This document shows positions 26,114-40,424 of a DNA stretch of 64,000 nucleotides, one piece after another; position 1 is the stretch's first letter, and each line of letters begins with the position of its first letter. The stretch is from Massilia aquatica (GTDB lineage Bacteria > Pseudomonadota > Gammaproteobacteria > Burkholderiales > Burkholderiaceae_D), in assembly GCF_011682045.1 (NCBI RefSeq), contig NZ_VVIW01000026.1, positions 1 through 64,000 of the forward strand. The letters run 5' to 3'. The notes under the pieces are model-generated. The model was not told the DNA's origin. It ran no database searches and saw only the letters and a list, made by a program, of their open reading frames with translations. Both the position numbers and the translations under genes were made by a program.

Positions 26114-26481
26114 AAAGCTTGAGTATTCCAAACAGATCAGAAGGTCGCCATTATGGTCCAAAACAGCCGATTCGCGCCATGCGGCAGCCCGGTACAGTGT
26201 GTCAGCATTGTGAACTCGCCGTTTTGAAAGTAACCAAATGTCACACATCCTCACGGTTGTGTTGCCTGTATATCCTTAATTTCAAAGGGGAAATTGACTA
26301 AGTAAAAACTAAGTGTTGGGTTAAAACGTCAAATCATCATTTCTCTGTGGCAACTTCGTTGATTGCTGTATTGTCTTCCAACGCCTGCAATAAGGCAGCT
26401 TGTATTAGCGATTTTTCTTGTCGATATCCCAAGAAAGCCTTGCTAGAGCCTGCCGCGCTTGCCTTACGTCTTGGAGAACCG
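26114..26481. promoter_or_regulatory. folA / carA-1 divergent leader region
   Basis: 368 bp without a supported gene, shared by folA (minus) and carA-1 (plus). Two short blocks also occur in the same order upstream of carA-2: GTAACCAAATGTCACACATC-type at 26230-26250 (16 of 21 bases match 33297-33317), and GTTGGGTTAA...TCAAATCATC at 26315-26338 (like 33372-33402). This suggests an ancestral promoter or RNA leader retained by both copies. The region is AT-richer than its surroundings. No canonical -35/-10 pair is convincing. Confidence 0.45.
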
Positions 26482-27643
26482 ATGAAGCACCCACTCAGTA
26501 ACAGCAGCAGCGCAGGTCCGCGCGCCACCCTGGCCCTGGCGGACGGCACGCTGTTCGAAGGCCGCGCCATCGGCGCGACCGGCCACACCAGCGGCGAAGT
26601 GGTGTTCAACACCGCCATGACCGGCTACCAGGAAGTGCTGACCGATCCGAGCTACACGCGCCAGATCGTCACGCTCACCTATCCGCACATCGGCAATACC
26701 GGCATCAACAGCGAAGATGGCGAGTCGGCCCGGGTGCAGGCCGCCGGCCTGATTATCCGCGACCTGCCTTTGCTGGCCTCGAATTTCCGCTCGACCCAAA
26801 GCCTGTCCGATTACCTGGTACGGCAGAACGTGGTGGCCATTGCCGATATCGACACCCGCAAGCTCACCCGCAAGCTCACCCGCCTGCTGCGCGAAAAGGG
26901 CGCGCAGAACGGCGCCATTGTCGTCGGCGCTGAACCCGGCCAGGCGCTGGCGCTGGCGCGCGCCTTTCCCGGCCTCGATGGCATGGACCTGGCGCGCGTG
27001 GTCTCCACAGCGGCGCCATACGAATGGATCGAGGGCCCGTGGCAGCTCGGCGCCGGCTTTCCCGCGCAGAGCGCGCCGCACCTGCACGTAGTCGCCTACG
27101 ACTACGGCGTGAAAACCAATATCCTGCGCATGCTGGCCGGGCGCGGCTGCCGCATCACGGTGCTGCCGGCGCAAGCGGGCGCGCAGGACGCGCTGGCGCT
27201 GAACCCGGACGGCATCTTCCTGTCGAATGGCCCGGGCGACCCGCAAGCCTGCGGCTACGCCATCGAGGCGGCGCGCACCCTGATCGACAGCGGCACGCCG
27301 GTGTTCGGGATCTGCCTCGGGCACCAGATCATGGCGCTGGCCTCGGGCGCGCGCACGGTCAAGATGAAATTCGGCCACCGCGGCGCCAATCACCCGGTGC
27401 AGGAACTTGCCAGCGGCAAGGTGGCGATCACGTCGCAGAACCATGGCTTCGCGGTCGATGCCGCCACCTTTCCGGCCAATTGCCGGGTTACCCATGTGTC
27501 GCTGTTCGACGGCACCCTGCAGGGTTTCGAACGCGTGGACAGGCCGGCCTTCTGCTTCCAGGGCCACCCCGAAGCTTCCCCCGGCCCGCACGACCTGGCC
27601 TACCTGTTCGACCGTTTTGTCACCCTGATGGAAAGTAGTAAAC

Positions 27644-27651
<8 letters not shown>
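26482..27651 (+). CDS. carA: carbamoyl-phosphate synthase small subunit, cassette copy 1
   Basis: A 389-residue glutamine amidotransferase subunit: N-terminal CPSase small-chain domain (about 1-150; [21 protein letters not shown]) and class I glutaminase (about 200-385) with catalytic Cys278 (GICLGHQ), His362 and Glu364 (QGHPEASPG), all intact. It supplies ammonia to CarB for carbamoyl phosphate, used in pyrimidine and arginine synthesis. The ATG at 26482 follows GGAG. It carries an extra KLTR from a 12-bp tandem duplication. Its end overlaps carB-1 by 8 bp. A paralogue lies 7 kb downstream. Confidence 0.95.
26857..26883 (+). repeat. 12-bp tandem duplication inside carA-1
   Basis: CGCAAGCTCACC occurs twice in a row (26857-26868 and 26869-26880), followed by CGC. 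The protein therefore reads [13 protein letters not shown] where copy 2 and other CarA proteins read DTRKLTRLL. The four extra residues keep the frame. Confidence 0.9.
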
Positions 27652-31492
<3,841 letters not shown>

Positions 31493-31495
31493 AGC

Positions 31496-33241
31496 ATGTT
31501 CGCCAATCTGAAAATCCGGACACTCGTCATCGGTGTCCTCGGCTTCCTCATCGTCCTGATGGTCACCATCGGCGCCATGGGCATCTACAGCGGCCGCCAC
31601 GCGGTCGGCCTGGTACGCGACGTTACCGTCGAAGACCAGCGCAACATCACGGTGCAGACGGCCGTGCGTCTTGAAATGGAACTCAATCGCAGCCAGATCC
31701 TGCAGGCGCTCCAGCACAATCCGGCGCTCTCGTGGGCGCAGCTGCACGACCACCCGCTGGCGGTCCACTTCGACCAGATCGATGCGATCGCCGGCCGCAC
31801 CGCCAAGCGCTGGGAAGAATACATCGCCGCGGTCAAGACGCCGGAAGAAAAGCGCCTGGCCGAAGAGTGGTACGCCAAGAGCGACGCACTGGGCATTGAG
31901 AACGTGCGCGCCGCCGCCGCCTTCATCAAGGCCGAAAAGTGGGATGACGCCGAAATGGTCCTGATCAAGAAGATCAATCCGGGCTACCGCATCGGCGACG
32001 TCACCCTGGCCAACCTCAAGGAACTGGCCGCCAAGCGCGTCAAGGCCGACGACGAGATGGTTAACGCCAGCCTGGCGCGCATCGCCTACGGCATGGCCGG
32101 CATCCTGCTGCTCGGCGTAGTCCTGGGCATCGCGGTCGGCTGGGCGCTGGTGCGCGCCATCTCGGCGCCGCTGCAGGAAGCCATGCAGATCGCCATGCGC
32201 GTCGCCGACGGCGACCTGACCGGCAACATCGTCACCCACAGCCACAACGAAATCGGTGCCTTGCTGGGCGCGATGGACAAGATGAAGTCGAACCTGGCGC
32301 GGATCGTCGCGGAAGTGCGCAGCGGGACCGACACCATTTCGAGCGCATCGAGCGAAATCGCCGCCGGTAACACCGACCTGTCGGACCGCACCAGTTCCCA
32401 GGCCAGTTCGCTGGAACAAACCGCGGCGTCGATGGAAGAACTCACCAGCACCGTGCGCCAGAACGCCGACAATGCGCGCCAGGCCAATGTGCTGGCCATG
32501 TCGGCCTCGGAGGTGGCCACCAAGGGCGGCCTGGTGGTCGCGCAAGTGGTCGAGACCATGGGGTCGATCAACGCGTCATCCAAAAAGATCGTCGACATCA
32601 TCGCCGTCATCGACGGCATCGCCTTCCAGACCAACATCCTCGCGCTGAACGCGGCGGTGGAAGCGGCGCGCGCAGGCGAGCAGGGACGCGGTTTTGCTGT
32701 GGTGGCCTCGGAAGTGCGCAACCTGGCGCAGCGTTCCGCCAGCGCCGCCAAGGAAATCAAGCAGCTGATCGGCGACTCGGTCGACAAGGTCGACAGCGGC
32801 GCCAGGCTGGTCGACCAGGCCGGCCTGACGATGCAGGAAATCGTCACCAGCATCCATCGGGTCACCGACATCATGGGCGAAATCACCACCGCCAGCGCCG
32901 AGCAGACGGCCGGCATCGACCAGATCAACGAAGCGGTCGGGCAGATGGATTCGATCACCCAGCAAAACGTGGCGCTGGTCGAAGAAGCGGCGGCGGCGGC
33001 CGGCCTGCTGCAAGAGCAAGCCGGTACGCTGACGCAGGTGGTCAGTGTGTTCAAGCTCGATGGGGCGGCCGCCTCGCTGGCGGCGCCGCGTGCGGCCAAG
33101 CCGCGCAAGGCAGTCGTGGCGGCGCCGCGCGCAGCGGGCAAACCTGCGCCTGCCGTGCGCAAACTGGCCGCGCCCGCGCCCGCGCCGCAAAAGCGTGCGC
33201 TCGCCAGCACCGCCGCCGCATCGGACTGGGAAGAGTTCTGA
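31496..33241 (+). CDS. methyl-accepting chemotaxis protein, cassette copy 1
   Basis: A 581-residue transmembrane chemoreceptor: TM1 (about 10-32), a periplasmic four-helix-bundle-type sensor (about 35-190), TM2 (about 195-217), HAMP, and a signalling domain with the hairpin tip [36 protein letters not shown] (in parts). The C-terminus is DWEEF, a CheR/CheB-tethering pentapeptide, so it can be methylated efficiently. AAGGAG inside the end of carB-1 is its ribosome-binding site and the gap is 3 bp, so it is translated from the carAB transcript. The ligand is unknown. Confidence 0.93.
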   Translation: MFANLKIRTLVIGVLGFLIVLMVTIGAMGIYSGRHAVGLVRDVTVEDQRNITVQTAVRLEMELNRSQILQALQHNPALSWAQLHDHPLAVHFDQIDAIAGRTAKRWEEYIAAVKTPEEKRLAEEWYAKSDALGIENVRAAAAFIKAEKWDDAEMVLIKKINPGYRIGDVTLANLKELAAKRVKADDEMVNASLARIAYGMAGILLLGVVLGIAVGWALVRAISAPLQEAMQIAMRVADGDLTGNIVTHSHNEIGALLGAMDKMKSNLARIVAEVRSGTDTISSASSEIAAGNTDLSDRTSSQASSLEQTAASMEELTSTVRQNADNARQANVLAMSASEVATKGGLVVAQVVETMGSINASSKKIVDIIAVIDGIAFQTNILALNAAVEAARAGEQGRGFAVVASEVRNLAQRSASAAKEIKQLIGDSVDKVDSGARLVDQAGLTMQEIVTSIHRVTDIMGEITTASAEQTAGIDQINEAVGQMDSITQQNVALVEEAAAAAGLLQEQAGTLTQVVSVFKLDGAAASLAAPRAAKPRKAVVAAPRAAGKPAPAVRKLAAPAPAPQKRALASTAAASDWEEF

Positions 33242-33263
33242 CGTTTGCGCGCAGACTGAGCGG

Positions 33264-33296
33264 ACGGGCGCCCTGGAACGGCGCCCGTTTGTTTTT
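33264..33296 (+). terminator. rho-independent terminator after MCP copy 1
   Basis: A perfect 9-bp stem ACGGGCGCC (33264-33272) / GGCGCCCGT (33280-33288) with a 7-nt loop, followed by a T-rich run (33288-33296). It ends the first carA-carB-MCP operon, so the second cassette needs its own promoter. Confidence 0.88.
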
Positions 33297-33402
33297 GTAA
33301 CAAACTGTCATTGATCCAGATCATTGACGATGGCGCTTTCGCTGCGGGCGAACCGGCGTCACATACAAACAGTTGGTTTAAGAAGACAAGCGCCAAATCT
33401 TC
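33297..33402 (+). promoter_or_regulatory. carA-2 upstream region with shared boxes and FNR/Anr-like site
   Basis: Two blocks (33297-33317 and 33372-33402) resemble blocks in the same order upstream of carA-1. In addition TTGAT-CCAG-ATCAT (33311-33324) matches the FNR/Anr consensus TTGAT-N4-ATCAA in 9 of 10 positions. Copy 1 lacks this site, so the two cassettes may be regulated differently, with copy 2 responding to oxygen. Confidence 0.45.
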
Positions 33403-33504
33403 GATGTAAGGCTATATTTCTTTCAGGTATCGTGTTTTTCGACAGGCAGCGTGGGCAACAAAACCCGCCACGCGCCGCGTCGATGCACCTCACTGGGAGA
33501 CTGT

Positions 33505-34659
33505 ATGAAGCACCCGCTCAGCGGCTCGGGCACTCGCCCCGGCGCCATTCTCGCGCTTGCCGATGGCACGCTATTTCATGGCAGCGCCGTCGGCGCGCCG
33601 GGCCAGACCAGCGGCGAAATCGTCTTCAACACTGCCATGACCGGGTATCAGGAAATCCTGACCGACCCCAGTTACGCGCGCCAGATCGTCACCCTCACGT
33701 ATCCGCACATCGGCAACACCGGCGTCAACACGCAGGACTGCGAATCGGCGCGGGTACATGTGGCGGGGCTGGTCATCCGCGACCTGGCGCTGCTGGCGTC
33801 GAACTTCAGGAGCAGCAGCAGCCTGTCCGATTACCTTGCTGCGCATGGCGTCATTGCGATCGCCGGCATCGACACCCGCAAGCTCACACGCCTGTTGCGC
33901 GACGGCGGCGCCCAGCACGGCGCCATTGTCAGCGGCGACGATCCGCAGCCGGCGCTGGCACTGGCGCGCGCCTTCGACGGCATGGCCGGCGCCGACCTGG
34001 CGCGCCTGGTCACCACCAAGGCGGCCTACGAATGGGACAAGACGGTGTGGCGGGCGGGGTCTGGATTCGGGCGCCGGCAAGGCGCGCACCTGCACGTCGC
34101 CGTCATCGACTTCGGCATCAAATCGAACATCCTGCGCATGCTCGCCGAGCGCGGGTGCCGCATCACCGTGCTGCCCGCCACCACGAGCGCGGCGCAGGTG
34201 CTGGCACTGGGCGCCGACGGCGTGTTCCTCTCGAACGGCCCGGGCGACCCGGCCGCCTGCGATTACGCGATCGCGGCCGCGCGCACCCTGATCGACAGCG
34301 GCACGCCGGTATTCGGCATCTGCCTCGGACACCAGATCATGGCGCTCGCTTCCGGCGCGCGCACGGTCAAGATGAAGTTCGGCCATCGCGGCGCCAACCA
34401 CCCGGTGCAGGAACTTGCCAGCGGCAAGGTGGCGATCACGTCGCAGAACCACGGCTTCGCGGTCGATGCCGCGAGCTTGCCTGCCAATTGCCGGGTTACC
34501 CATGTGTCGCTGTTCGACGGCACCCTGCAAGGTTTCGAGCGGCTCGACAAACCGGCCTTCTGCTTCCAGGGCCACCCCGAAGCCTCACCCGGCCCGCACG
34601 ACACGGCTGGCCTGTTCGACCGGTTCGTGACCATGATGGAGGATTGCAAACATGCCTAA
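33505..34659 (+). CDS. carA: carbamoyl-phosphate synthase small subunit, cassette copy 2
   Basis: A 384-residue paralogue of carA-1 with the same domains. The glutaminase triad is intact (Cys273, His357, Glu359). It lacks the KLTR duplication of copy 1. Divergence from copy 1 is greater in the N-terminal 200 residues than in the glutaminase half. The ATG at 33505 follows GGGAGA, and an upstream in-frame ATG at 33451 is less likely. It overlaps carB-2 by 8 bp exactly as in copy 1. Confidence 0.95.
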   Translation: MKHPLSGSGTRPGAILALADGTLFHGSAVGAPGQTSGEIVFNTAMTGYQEILTDPSYARQIVTLTYPHIGNTGVNTQDCESARVHVAGLVIRDLALLASNFRSSSSLSDYLAAHGVIAIAGIDTRKLTRLLRDGGAQHGAIVSGDDPQPALALARAFDGMAGADLARLVTTKAAYEWDKTVWRAGSGFGRRQGAHLHVAVIDFGIKSNILRMLAERGCRITVLPATTSAAQVLALGADGVFLSNGPGDPAACDYAIAAARTLIDSGTPVFGICLGHQIMALASGARTVKMKFGHRGANHPVQELASGKVAITSQNHGFAVDAASLPANCRVTHVSLFDGTLQGFERLDKPAFCFQGHPEASPGPHDTAGLFDRFVTMMEDCKHA

Positions 34660-37600
34660 GCGCGCAGATATCCGCAGCATTCTGTTGATCGGCGCCGGTC
34701 CGATCGTGATCGGCCAGGCCTGCGAGTTCGATTACGCCGGCGCGCAGGCCTGCAAGGCGCTGCGCGAAGAAGGCTACCGGGTCATTCTCGTCAACAGCAA
34801 CCCGGCCACCATCATGACCGACCCGGACATGGCCGACGTTACCTACATCGAACCGATCGCCTGGGAGGTCGTGGCGCGCATCATCGCCAGGGAGCGTCCG
34901 GACGCCATTTTGCCGACCATGGGCGGGCAGACCGCGCTCAATTGCGCGCTCGACCTGCACCGCCATGGCGTGCTGGCCGAATTCGGGGTCGAATTGATCG
35001 GCGCCACGCCCGAAGCGATCGACAAGGCCGAAGACCGCGCCAAGTTCAAGGCCGCCATGACCAGTATCGGCCTGGCCTCGGCCCGTTCGGGCGTGGCGCA
35101 CAGCATGGCCGAAGCCTGGGAAGCGCAGGCGGCGCTTGGTTTCCCGGTGGTGATCCGGCCATCGTTCACCATGGGCGGCAGCGGCGGCGGCATCGCCTGC
35201 GACGCCGCGCAGTTCCACACGATCTGCCAGCGCGGGCTGGAACTGTCGCCCACCAGCGAACTGCTGATCGAAGAATCGCTGCTCGGGTGGAAGGAGTTCG
35301 AGATGGAAGTCGTGCGCGACAAGCGTGACAACTGCATCATCGTCTGCGCCATCGAAAACCTGGACCCGATGGGCGTGCACACGGGCGACTCGATCACGGT
35401 GGCGCCGGCGCAAACGCTGACCGACAAGGAATACCAGATCATGCGTAACGCCTCGCTGGCGGTGCTGCGCGAAGTGGGCGTGGACACGGGTGGGTCGAAC
35501 GTGCAGTTCGCGGTCAACCCGCAAGACGGGCGCCTGATCGTCATCGAAATGAATCCGCGCGTCTCGCGTTCTTCAGCCCTGGCCAGCAAGGCGACCGGTT
35601 TCCCGATCGCCCGCGTGGCGGCCAAGCTGGCGGTCGGTTTCACCTTGGACGAACTGCGCAACGAGATCACCGGCGGCGCCATGCCGGCCTCGTTCGAGCC
35701 GTCGATCGACTACGTTGTCACCAAGATCCCGCGCTTCGCCTTCGAAAAATTCCCCGGCGCCGATGAACACCTGACCACCCAGATGAAGTCCGTGGGCGAA
35801 GTGATGGCGATCGGGCGCACCTTCCAGGAGTCGTTCCAGAAGGCCCTGCGTGGTCTCGATATCGGGGTCGACGGCGTGCGCCGCGACGGCATGCACACCG
35901 GCCGCGCCGTCATCGAAGAAGAACTGCGCAAACCGGGCCCGGACCGCATCTGGTACGTGGGCGCCGCCTTTGCCCAGGGCCACACGCTCGACGAAGTGCA
36001 TGCCTGCAGCGCGATCGACCCCTGGTTCCTGGCGCAGATCCAGGATCTGGTCGAGATCGAGCTGTGGATCGAACAGCAGACCCTGGCCGCGCTGGATAAA
36101 CCGGTGATGTACCGCCTCAAGCAGCAGGGCTTCGGCGACCGCCGCCTGGCCGCGCTGCTGGGCGCGAGCGAGCAGGCAGTGCGCACGGCGCGCCACGCGC
36201 TCGGCGTACGGCCCGTGTACAAGCGCGTGGACACCTGCGCCGGCGAATTCGCCAGCACCACCGCCTACCTGTATTCGACCTACGACGAACAGTGCGAAGC
36301 GGCGCCCAGCGAGCGACGCAAGATGATGGTGCTCGGCGGTGGCCCGAACCGCATCGGCCAAGGCATCGAATTCGACTACTGCTGCGTGCACGCGGCCGTG
36401 GCCCTGCGCGAAGATGGCTACGAAACCATCATGGTCAACTGTAATCCCGAAACCGTGTCCACCGACTTCGACACCTCCGACCGGCTCTATTTTGAACCGG
36501 TGACGCTGGAAGACGTGCTGGAGATCGTCGCCATCGAACGGCCCGAAGGCGTGATCGTGCAGTTCGGCGGCCAGACACCGCTCAAACTCGCCCTGGCGCT
36601 GGAGGCGGCCGGGGTACCCATCATCGGCACCTCGCCCGACATGATCGACGCCGCCGAAGACCGCGAACGCTTCCAGCGGATGCTGCAACAGATCGACCTG
36701 CGCCAGCCGCGCAACCGCACTGCGCGCTCGGAGCAGGAAGCGGTGCGCATGGCCGCCGACATCGGCTACCCGCTGGTGGTGCGACCTTCGTATGTGCTGG
36801 GCGGGCGCGCCATGGAAATCGTGCACGAAGCGGCCGACCTGGAACGCTACATGCGCGAAGCGGTCAAGGTCTCGCACGACTCGCCAGTGCTGCTGGACCG
36901 CTTCCTGGACGACGCCATCGAGGTCGATGTCGACTGCGTGGCGGACGGCAGGCGGGTCCTGATCGGTGGTGTGATGGAGCATGTCGAGCAGGCCGGCATT
37001 CACTCGGGCGACTCGGCTTGTTCGCTGCCGCCGCACTCGCTGAACGAGGCCACGGTGCTTGAGATCAAACGCCAGACCGCGCTCATGGCAACCCAGCTGA
37101 ACGTGGTCGGCCTGATGAACGTGCAGTTCGCGGTGCAGCAGTTGCGGGTCGACGCCCGCCTGCTGGACTTTGTGTACGTGCTCGAAGTGAACCCGCGTGC
37201 TTCGCGCACCGTGCCGTTCGTGTCCAAGGCCACCGGCCTGGCGCTGGCCAAGATCGCGGCGCGCTGCATGGCCGGGCAGTCGCTCGACCAGCAGGGCGTG
37301 GAAGAAGCGCTGGCGCCACGCTTCTGCGTCAAGGAAGCGGTGTTCCCGTTCGCCAAATTCCCCGGCGTCGACACCATTCTCAGTCCCGAAATGAAGTCGA
37401 CCGGTGAAGTGATGGGCATCGGCCCCACCTTCGGCGAGTCGTTCTGCAAGGCGCAACTGGGCGCATCGGTCAAGGTGCCCACCTGCGGGCGGGTCTACCT
37501 GCGCGTGCGCCGCGGCGACCAGGCGCGCGCGGTGGCGCTGGCACGGCGCCTGGCGGGCGCCGGCTTCACCCTGTGCGCGAGCCTGGTGACGGCGACCGTC

Positions 37601-38473
37601 ATCCGCGCCGCCGAGATCGAGGTTGCCGAGATCGACGACGCGGCGGTCATGGCGGCGCTGGCGGCGCGTGAACTGGCCATGGTGGTGCTGACCGTGGACG
37701 AGCGGCGCAGCGCGGTGGTGGCCTCGCAACCGCTGCGGGTGGCGGCGCTCGCTGCCGGTACGGTGGTGTGCACCACCATCGCCGGCGCCGAAAGCATGTT
37801 CGAAGCGAGCCTGCATGCCGCCAGCTTCGGGCTGGTGTCGCTGCAAGAGCTGCACTGCGCGCCGGCCTTGGCCGCGCCATCGCCTCGCGCGCGCCCGACT
37901 CCCACGCCGGCCGATGTGCTGGCCGCTGCCGTCACGCTGCCCGAGCGGCGGCGCCAGGCGCGCCAGCGCACGGTGGGCGCGCCCCCGCTCAAGCTGTTCA
38001 TCCGCCAGCCCTTTACCGAGTCGGACGCCGCCCAGCAGCATCTGATCGGCCAGGTGCTGCATCTGATCGACAGCGCCAACGGTCTGCCGCACCCGTTCGA
38101 CTACCTGACCGGCACCAAGGCCGAAAGCGCCGACACCTTCAAGAAGTCGTTCGAGCGCGATACCGGCCTGCCGTTCACGCCCAGGCACTTTCGCGACCAC
38201 CGGCTTGGCTTGCTCGACCAGGCCGACGCGCTGGTCAACATCCGGGTGGGCATGAGCGAGAGCAGCGCTTTCGAACTGGGCTACCACATCTTCAAGGGGC
38301 GCCGCACGCCGGTGCTGTTTTTGGTGTGGAAGGAAGCGCCGATCAAGACCACCCTGATCCGCGAACTGGAGGACCTGTGCGATGTCACCTACCTGGAGTT
38401 CGGGCAGGTGGACGAACTGCGGGCCGGCATCCAGGCGTTTTTCGCGCGCGTGACGCCCGCCGCCGCAAGTTAG
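34652..38473 (+). CDS. carB: CarB large subunit fused to nucleoside deoxyribosyltransferase-like domain, copy 2
   Basis: 1273 residues with the same architecture as copy 1: two ATP-grasp halves, an MGS-like domain, a Pro/Ala/Arg-rich linker that differs strongly from copy 1, and the extra C-terminal domain (about 1113-1260). The latter keeps [35 protein letters not shown] (in parts), [16 protein letters not shown] and [13 protein letters not shown] (Glu1208). Conservation of the domain beside a diverged linker argues that it is under selection. A GC-rich hairpin follows the stop codon, and the MCP gene begins 75 bp downstream. Confidence 0.93.
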   Translation: MPKRADIRSILLIGAGPIVIGQACEFDYAGAQACKALREEGYRVILVNSNPATIMTDPDMADVTYIEPIAWEVVARIIARERPDAILPTMGGQTALNCALDLHRHGVLAEFGVELIGATPEAIDKAEDRAKFKAAMTSIGLASARSGVAHSMAEAWEAQAALGFPVVIRPSFTMGGSGGGIACDAAQFHTICQRGLELSPTSELLIEESLLGWKEFEMEVVRDKRDNCIIVCAIENLDPMGVHTGDSITVAPAQTLTDKEYQIMRNASLAVLREVGVDTGGSNVQFAVNPQDGRLIVIEMNPRVSRSSALASKATGFPIARVAAKLAVGFTLDELRNEITGGAMPASFEPSIDYVVTKIPRFAFEKFPGADEHLTTQMKSVGEVMAIGRTFQESFQKALRGLDIGVDGVRRDGMHTGRAVIEEELRKPGPDRIWYVGAAFAQGHTLDEVHACSAIDPWFLAQIQDLVEIELWIEQQTLAALDKPVMYRLKQQGFGDRRLAALLGASEQAVRTARHALGVRPVYKRVDTCAGEFASTTAYLYSTYDEQCEAAPSERRKMMVLGGGPNRIGQGIEFDYCCVHAAVALREDGYETIMVNCNPETVSTDFDTSDRLYFEPVTLEDVLEIVAIERPEGVIVQFGGQTPLKLALALEAAGVPIIGTSPDMIDAAEDRERFQRMLQQIDLRQPRNRTARSEQEAVRMAADIGYPLVVRPSYVLGGRAMEIVHEAADLERYMREAVKVSHDSPVLLDRFLDDAIEVDVDCVADGRRVLIGGVMEHVEQAGIHSGDSACSLPPHSLNEATVLEIKRQTALMATQLNVVGLMNVQFAVQQLRVDARLLDFVYVLEVNPRASRTVPFVSKATGLALAKIAARCMAGQSLDQQGVEEALAPRFCVKEAVFPFAKFPGVDTILSPEMKSTGEVMGIGPTFGESFCKAQLGASVKVPTCGRVYLRVRRGDQARAVALARRLAGAGFTLCASLVTATVIRAAEIEVAEIDDAAVMAALAARELAMVVLTVDERRSAVVASQPLRVAALAAGTVVCTTIAGAESMFEASLHAASFGLVSLQELHCAPALAAPSPRARPTPTPADVLAAAVTLPERRRQARQRTVGAPPLKLFIRQPFTESDAAQQHLIGQVLHLIDSANGLPHPFDYLTGTKAESADTFKKSFERDTGLPFTPRHFRDHRLGLLDQADALVNIRVGMSESSAFELGYHIFKGRRTPVLFLVWKEAPIKTTLIRELEDLCDVTYLEFGQVDELRAGIQAFFARVTPAAAS

Positions 38474-38480
38474 TGCCGCA

Positions 38481-38505
38481 GCCGGCGCGCATGGAGCGCG
38501 CCGGC
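38481..38505 (+). terminator. hairpin between carB-2 and MCP copy 2
   Basis: A perfect 10-bp stem GCCGGCGCGC (38481-38490) / GCGCGCCGGC (38496-38505) with a 5-nt loop, followed by CTTTC. The T-run is weak, so partial termination or attenuation is more likely than full stop. Copy 1 has no such element, because carB-1 and its MCP are only 3 bp apart. Confidence 0.55.
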
Positions 38506-38548
38506 CTTTCAACGCATCTCTCAAGAACAGTCATTCAAGGAGTATCGA

Positions 38549-40288
38549 ATGTTCGATAACATCAGTATCAAAAGCCTTGTCACCGGGGTTCTCGGCTTCC
38601 TGATCTTGCTGCTGGTAGCCGTTGGCGCCATGGGAATTTACGGCGCCGCTCATTCGGTCGCCCTGATTCGCGACGTCACGCTCGAAGACTATAAAAACAG
38701 CTCGGTGCAGGCGGCCAGCCGGCTCGAGATGGAACTCAATCGCAGCCAGATCCTGCAGGCGCTCCAGCACAATCCGATCCTCCCTTCGTCGCAGTTGCAC
38801 GACCACGCCCTCAACGTGCACTTCGACCAGATCGAGGCGATCGCGGAGCGCGCCACCAGGCGCTGGAGCCAGTACATGGCCGCCATCAAGTCGCCGGAAG
38901 AAAAACGCCTGGCCGAGGAATGGTTCGCCAAGAGCGAAGGGCTGGGACTGGAACATATCCGCAGCACGGCGGCCCTGATCAAGGCCGGCAAATGGGTCGA
39001 CGCCGAACATGTGCTGATCAAGAAGATCAACCCGACCTACCGCGTGGGCGACGCGGCGATGGAGCGCATGAAGGAAGCCATCGCCACGCGCGTCAACGCC
39101 GATGAGCTGCGCGTCAAGCAAGAACTGGCGCAGATTGCCTACGCCATGGTGGCGGTGCTGGCCGTCGGCGTGATGCTGGGGATCGCGGTGGGCTGGGCGC
39201 TGCTGCGCGCGATTTCGCTGCCGCTCAAGGAAGCGATGCGGATCGCGGTGCGCGTGGCCGGCGGCGACCTGACCGGCGCGATCGGCAAGCACGGACGCAA
39301 TGAAATCGGCGCCTTGCTCGGCGCGATGGACAAGATGAAATCGAACCTGGCCGGCATCGTCCTTGAAGTACGCGGCAGCACCGACACCATTTCCAGCGCG
39401 GCGGGCGAAATCGCGGCGGGGAACACCGACCTGTCGGACCGCACCAGCTCCCAGGCCAGTTCGCTCGAACAAACCGCCGCCTCGATGGAGGAATTGACCA
39501 GCACCGTGCGCCAGAACGCCGACAATGCGCGCCAGGCCAATGTGCTGGCGCAGTCGGCCTCGGAAGTGGCCACCAAGGGCGGCGTGGTGGTGGCCCAGGT
39601 GGTCGAGACCATGGGCTCGATCAACGCCTCGTCCAAGAAGATCGTCGACATCATCGCCGTCATCGACGGCATCGCCTTCCAGACCAACATCCTGGCGCTG
39701 AACGCGGCGGTGGAAGCGGCGCGCGCCGGCGAGCAGGGACGCGGCTTTGCGGTCGTCGCCTCCGAGGTGCGCAACCTGGCGCAGCGTTCGGCCGGCGCGG
39801 CCAAGGAAATCAAGCAGCTGATCGGCGACTCGGTCGACAAGGTCGACAGCGGCGCCAAGCTGGTCGACCAGGCTGGCGTGACAATGCAGGAAATCGTCAC
39901 CAGCATCGCCCGCGTGACCGACATCATGGGCGAAATCACCACGGCCAGCGCCGAGCAGACGGCCGGCATCGACCAGATCAACGAAGCGGTCGGGCAGATG
40001 GATTCGATCACCCAGCAAAACGTGGGCCTGGTCGAAGAAGCGGCGGCGGCGGCCGGGCTGCTGCGCGAACAGGCCGGCGCGCTGACGCAGGTGGTCAGCG
40101 TGTTCAAGGTCGATGGCGGCAGGCAGGCGCCGGAACCGGCTCGCCAGGCGCCGCAACGCCAGGCGCCGGCGGCGACGCCGCGCCTGGCCGGCAAAGCCGC
40201 ACCGAAGGCAAAAACGCCGGCCGCGCCAAAGGCGGCCAAAAAAACGGTCGCCAGCGCCACCTCGAGCGGCGACTGGGAAGAGTTCTGA
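38549..40288 (+). CDS. methyl-accepting chemotaxis protein, cassette copy 2
   Basis: A 579-residue paralogue of the first MCP: TM1, periplasmic four-helix sensor, TM2, HAMP, a nearly identical signalling domain, an Ala/Pro/Lys-rich tail and C-terminal DWEEF for CheR/CheB docking. The periplasmic sensor has diverged much more than the signalling part, but a core ([19 protein letters not shown]) is kept. The two receptors could therefore bind related but different ligands. AAGGAG precedes the ATG. It is separated from carB-2 by a hairpin, so it may be expressed partly on its own. Confidence 0.92.
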   Translation: MFDNISIKSLVTGVLGFLILLLVAVGAMGIYGAAHSVALIRDVTLEDYKNSSVQAASRLEMELNRSQILQALQHNPILPSSQLHDHALNVHFDQIEAIAERATRRWSQYMAAIKSPEEKRLAEEWFAKSEGLGLEHIRSTAALIKAGKWVDAEHVLIKKINPTYRVGDAAMERMKEAIATRVNADELRVKQELAQIAYAMVAVLAVGVMLGIAVGWALLRAISLPLKEAMRIAVRVAGGDLTGAIGKHGRNEIGALLGAMDKMKSNLAGIVLEVRGSTDTISSAAGEIAAGNTDLSDRTSSQASSLEQTAASMEELTSTVRQNADNARQANVLAQSASEVATKGGVVVAQVVETMGSINASSKKIVDIIAVIDGIAFQTNILALNAAVEAARAGEQGRGFAVVASEVRNLAQRSAGAAKEIKQLIGDSVDKVDSGAKLVDQAGVTMQEIVTSIARVTDIMGEITTASAEQTAGIDQINEAVGQMDSITQQNVGLVEEAAAAAGLLREQAGALTQVVSVFKVDGGRQAPEPARQAPQRQAPAATPRLAGKAAPKAKTPAAPKAAKKTVASATSSGDWEEF

Positions 40289-40292
40289 AACC

Positions 40293-40337
40293 TGGCGCGC
40301 AAGGCATGATGGCGCTATCGCCAGGCCTTGCGCGCCA
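40293..40337 (+). terminator. nested hairpin after MCP copy 2
   Basis: A perfect 13-bp stem TGGCGCGCAAGGC (40293-40305) / GCCTTGCGCGCCA (40325-40337) encloses a second hairpin TGGCG-CTAT-CGCCA (40310-40323). No T-run follows directly. It probably protects or ends the cassette-2 transcript. Confidence 0.6.
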
Positions 40338-40366
40338 TCGGACATGTTGTATTTGGTTTAATACTG

Positions 40367-40395
40367 TTGCACATATGTAATTACACCCGTAGAAT
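40367..40395 (+). promoter_or_regulatory. sigma-70-type promoter of lipoprotein gene
   Basis: TTGCAC (40367-40372) and TAGAAT (40390-40395) are separated by 17 bp, 30 bp before the ATG at 40425. No obvious Shine-Dalgarno sequence lies between; an A-rich tract precedes the start codon. Confidence 0.65.
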
Positions 40396-40424
40396 CGCGT
40401 GTCTATTTACTTTTGTGCAAAAAA

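Noticed and set aside
33372-33402. Possible sigma-28 (flagellar/chemotaxis) promoter upstream of carA-2
   Set aside because: TTTAAG and GCCAAATC elements are present but the spacing is far from the known consensus.
35573-38524. 983-codon minus-strand frame opposite carB-2
   Set aside because: Mirror of the coding frame of carB-2; the corresponding frame opposite carB-1 is broken into pieces, so it is not conserved.
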